DNA from: CAYVQZ01 sp964453435
GTDB taxonomy: Bacteria; Abyssobacteria; SURF-5
Length of the DNA: 16,679 nt
NCBI GenBank assembly: GCA_964453435.1
Contig: CAYVQZ010000079.1
Span: 1 to 16,679, forward strand
Direction: 5' to 3'
Shown one piece after another: positions 14,233 to 16,679 of the stretch. Positions within the stretch are counted from its first letter, which is position 1. Each line of letters begins with the position of its first letter. The position numbers and the translations under genes were made by a program. The notes beneath the pieces were generated by a model, which was given only the letters and a program-made list of their open reading frames with translations, did not search any database and was not told where the DNA came from.

Positions 14233-16221
14233 TTACTGGACTCCGGATTGAACTATCGTGTACTGCCTCTTCTCAGAGAACGCCTCGAATGGTTTGCCTC
14301 CCCCGGCAAAGAACTTCGAGAAAAATTCCAGATATTGAAGCCTGAGCGAATGCACAAACGCTCCCAGACAATTGATTGCCAGATTGAAAACATGCCCAAA
14401 AACCAGCACCACCGCCGCAAAGACGTATCCGAGACCATACGGGATTCCCGAGAAAAGCCCGGCCATATCGTTTATCGTGGCCCCGAGAAAGGCTGTCGCC
14501 AGCCCGAGCGCCATCAGGCGGGCGTACGAGAGCACATCCCCGAAGTATCCCATCACTCCATAAAGCTTTAGTAACCCCATGAACGGACGGAATAGCAAAA
14601 ACTTTGTTTTTCTCCCTTGTGTAAGAATCAGCGCCACCGCCAAAACCTTTGCGGTAGAAGCCGCAAACGAACTCAGCGTCGCGTTGACCGACCCGCCGAA
14701 AAGGGTCTCGTAGACGAGGGGAGCCACTGAAGCCAGGAATATAATCCAAAGGGCCTGGTCCATGATCGCGCTTTTCACATCGCCCTGCCGAAGCGACAAT
14801 GCCAGCTTGATTCCTATCCCGAACAGAACCTGTATCAACCCCAGTGCGAAAGCAACGTATAGAAACAGAAGCACTTCCTTGGTCGCGTTCAACACGATGA
14901 GACTCTTGAACACCCTCGGCAGTTTCTCCGGGTTTACGCAGAATATCCCGCCCGTGAGAAGGCCCACCACCACGCTGGCGATGCCACCCCAGACCAATAT
15001 CTTCAACAACTGCCTGCTCCCTTCGGAGACGTTGAATTTCTTAAGCGCGAAAAAGCTGCCAATCGCGAGGACGGCGCCATACCCGGCGTCGCCGAGGCAA
15101 ATGCCAAAGAACAATGCAAAGAAAGGCGCAAAAAACGGCGTGGGGTCGAACTCGGTATATTGGGGGCGCCCATAGAGCTGGGTGATGAGCGAGAACGGCG
15201 CCGCCGCTGCGTTGTTCTCGAGCAGTATGGGCACATCGTCGTCGGGCGCCGGGTCGGAACATCTTATTTCGACGACCTCGGTCACGCTGCCGAGGCTCTC
15301 CCTGAGCCGCTTCTCTTCCTTTGCCACGACCCATCCGGTGACAAGAAACGTCCGAGACGTAAACAGGAAATTTTGTTGCGCCTCCAGGGCCTGAAGCATC
15401 TGGGAATAATGGTCGTGAAGCAGCAGAAGCTTTTCTCGTAACGGGACCATTTCCCTGCAGACTCTTTCCCGGAGTTCATCGTTTCGCTCTTGCAGTTCCC
15501 TGATCTGTTCTCTCAATCGTTCGAGCGCCGCGGCGGGAGCGCCCGTGATGCCAATGAATCGCACCGAATGCCAGCCGTGCTTTCGGAAAACGGGTAAGAC
15601 GGCTTCTTCGGCCTCCTTGCAATAAATGAGAACCATGGAAACAGAGGCGCGGGAACGCTTCACCACTTCAACATGATGAAGAAGGGACACTTTCATCAAT
15701 TCCTCGACCAATGAATCGAAGGCGCGCGGCTCGCAGATTCCGAGCGAAACGCGCGTCGTTTCCGTATCCTGAATCAGTTCGAACGGGCAGTCAAGCGGAA
15801 GCCAGAGCGAGATATCGCTTGCGAGCGTTTCTTTTTTCTCTATTTGGCCCTCGTTTTCCCCGAGTTCCTTTTCGACCGCGACGCATTCCTGGTAGAAATC
15901 GTCCGGCGCAAAGGTCGTGACCGTTTCTTCCGCATCGTGTTGCGAGAACATCGGTTTGCTTTTGAACAACGTCTCGGCCAGCGAAGATTTCGACTTGAAC
16001 CTCTCGAGGAAAAGAATGCAGTAAAGAATTTGAGCGAGCTTGTCCTTAACGGTCACGAGTGAATTGTGAAGAAAAGAGGGGAGGTCGTTCTCGTATTCCG
16101 GAACAACCTCGCTTACGTCGGAGATGTGAACGGCAGCCAGCGAACGCAGCGCCGCCAGTATCTCGTCACGACATTCGGTATGCGCAACCAGTTCGAGTTT
16201 TCTGACCTTGCTTACGGCCAT
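14233..16221 (-). CDS. atpI: V-type ATP synthase subunit I (membrane stator, a-subunit equivalent)
   Basis: The 662-residue protein forms the ion channels beside the c-ring. Residues 1 to about 355 are a cytoplasmic domain with two long coiled-coil helices (about 230-285 is clear) that hold the peripheral stalks. The rest has about seven or eight membrane segments. The conserved channel arginine is Arg568 in DVLSYARLMALGLA, and FFGICLGDAGYG (371-382) and HSLRLQYLEFFSKFF (624-638) are family hallmarks. Length is typical. The ATG overlaps the subunit H stop by one base (TGATG, 16219-16223), so translation is coupled. Confidence 0.97.
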   Translation of the reverse strand: MAVSKVRKLELVAHTECRDEILAALRSLAAVHISDVSEVVPEYENDLPSFLHNSLVTVKDKLAQILYCILFLERFKSKSSLAETLFKSKPMFSQHDAEETVTTFAPDDFYQECVAVEKELGENEGQIEKKETLASDISLWLPLDCPFELIQDTETTRVSLGICEPRAFDSLVEELMKVSLLHHVEVVKRSRASVSMVLIYCKEAEEAVLPVFRKHGWHSVRFIGITGAPAAALERLREQIRELQERNDELRERVCREMVPLREKLLLLHDHYSQMLQALEAQQNFLFTSRTFLVTGWVVAKEEKRLRESLGSVTEVVEIRCSDPAPDDDVPILLENNAAAAPFSLITQLYGRPQYTEFDPTPFFAPFFALFFGICLGDAGYGAVLAIGSFFALKKFNVSEGSRQLLKILVWGGIASVVVGLLTGGIFCVNPEKLPRVFKSLIVLNATKEVLLFLYVAFALGLIQVLFGIGIKLALSLRQGDVKSAIMDQALWIIFLASVAPLVYETLFGGSVNATLSSFAASTAKVLAVALILTQGRKTKFLLFRPFMGLLKLYGVMGYFGDVLSYARLMALGLATAFLGATINDMAGLFSGIPYGLGYVFAAVVLVFGHVFNLAINCLGAFVHSLRLQYLEFFSKFFAGGGKPFEAFSEKRQYTIVQSGVQ

Positions 16222-16532
16222 CAGGAATTGCCGGAAATCGTATCGATTATCAGCTTGATTGCGCGCTCCATGCTCTTTTGGGCGGACGTTCGCAAGGATT
16301 CCAGCGCCTGCTGGCTTTCCTTCCTTAAACGTTGAGTCTCGTTGTGAGCCTTGGCTTCCGCCTCGGCCATTAGCCTTGACTCGGTTTGGCGTGCCTCCTC
16401 TCTAACCCCCTCAATGAGTTTCTGTGCCTTCTCGCGAGCTTCTCGGATCAGCTCATCCGATTCCTGCTTTGCTTTCTGAACGAGCCGCTCGCCCTCGCTC
16501 TCGACACGCCGAATATCGTCCAAAAGTTCCAT
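16221..16532 (-). CDS. V-type ATP synthase subunit H/G (peripheral stalk coiled coil)
   Basis: The 103-residue protein is almost entirely a charged, alanine-rich coiled coil (VQKAKQESDELIREAREKA and similar) with a short C-terminal IKLIIDTI. It is the AhaH/NtpF/subunit-G type partner of subunit E in the peripheral stalk. It is the first gene of the operon, directly before subunit I, as in other bacterial V-type operons. The product is named G or H in different organisms. No clear Shine-Dalgarno sequence precedes the ATG at 16532. A strong promoter lies at 16596-16625, giving a leader of about 57 bases. Confidence 0.92.
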   Translation of the reverse strand: MELLDDIRRVESEGERLVQKAKQESDELIREAREKAQKLIEGVREEARQTESRLMAEAEAKAHNETQRLRKESQQALESLRTSAQKSMERAIKLIIDTISGNS

Positions 16533-16595
16533 AGTAATTGGAGTTTATCTGTGAAAGGTGAGGTTCGCGCTTTTCAAGCACCCAAATAACAGGTG

Positions 16596-16625
16596 ATTCT
16601 AGCACTCGCACTGCCGCAATGTCAA
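16596..16625 (-). promoter_or_regulatory. Sigma70-type promoter of the V-type ATP synthase operon
   Basis: On the minus strand a perfect TTGACA (16620-16625) and TAGAAT (16596-16601) are separated by 18 bases. Transcription would start near 16589. It is the only near-consensus promoter upstream of the nine-gene operon within the window. Three TTCGGAC repeats lie just upstream of the -35 element. Confidence 0.75.
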
Positions 16626-16627
16626 GG

Positions 16628-16667
16628 TTCGGACAGATTTCGGACAGGTTCGGACTCAGGTTCCGGT
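16628..16667. repeat. Three phased TTCGGAC direct repeats upstream of the ATP synthase promoter
   Basis: TTCGGAC occurs at 16628-16634, 16639-16645 and 16649-16655, with start-to-start distances of 11 and 10 bases. A degenerate fourth copy, TTCCGGT, lies at 16661-16667. The array begins two bases beyond the -35 element. Its phase puts every copy on one face of the helix, as in an array of activator or repressor sites, but no regulator can be named. Confidence 0.6.
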
Positions 16668-16679
16668 GTGGCCTCTATG

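Overview
The window is bacterial chromosomal DNA of moderately high GC (judged by eye) with Shine-Dalgarno-led genes. I cannot place the organism from sequence alone. A complete bacterial-type A/V-type ATP synthase operon, two kinds of DNA photolyase and several widely distributed families of unknown function fit an uncultivated environmental bacterium exposed to light at times. There is no sign of phage, insertion sequences, CRISPR or RNA genes.

Left part, 1-2353, mostly minus strand. A UPF0173 metallo-beta-lactamase-fold hydrolase with a good promoter is followed by a gamma-carbonic-anhydrase-like hexapeptide-repeat protein, with a perfect GC-rich hairpin between them. Further right, also on minus, is a 68-residue four-cysteine protein with its own candidate promoter, ribosome binding site and terminator. 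I do not recognise it as a named family.

Middle part, 2390-7881, plus strand. Five genes run in one direction: a DUF1295 membrane protein, a large GNAT-type acetyltransferase, a DUF4174 protein, a photolyase of the iron-sulfur bacterial cryptochrome/photolyase group (predicted (6-4) photolyase), and 17 bases later a class II CPD photolyase. The two photolyases together would reverse both main UV photoproducts of DNA. The other three genes may belong to the same light or oxidative-stress response, which is inference from position only.

Right part, 7955-16532, minus strand. A nine-gene V-type ATP synthase operon is read in the order H(G)-I-K-E-C-F-A-B-D, with tight spacing and several stop/start overlaps. 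A strong sigma70-type promoter lies upstream at 16596-16625, with three TTCGGAC repeats about one helical turn apart just beyond it. The K (c-ring) protein carries the full set of residues that bind sodium in the Enterococcus hirae rotor, so the enzyme is predicted to be Na+-coupled. The operon and the photolyase genes converge at 7882-7954.

Nothing here is a clearly new biological system. The points most worth a second look are the phased repeats at the ATP synthase promoter, the sodium signature, the paired photolyases with their companion genes, and the small four-cysteine protein.
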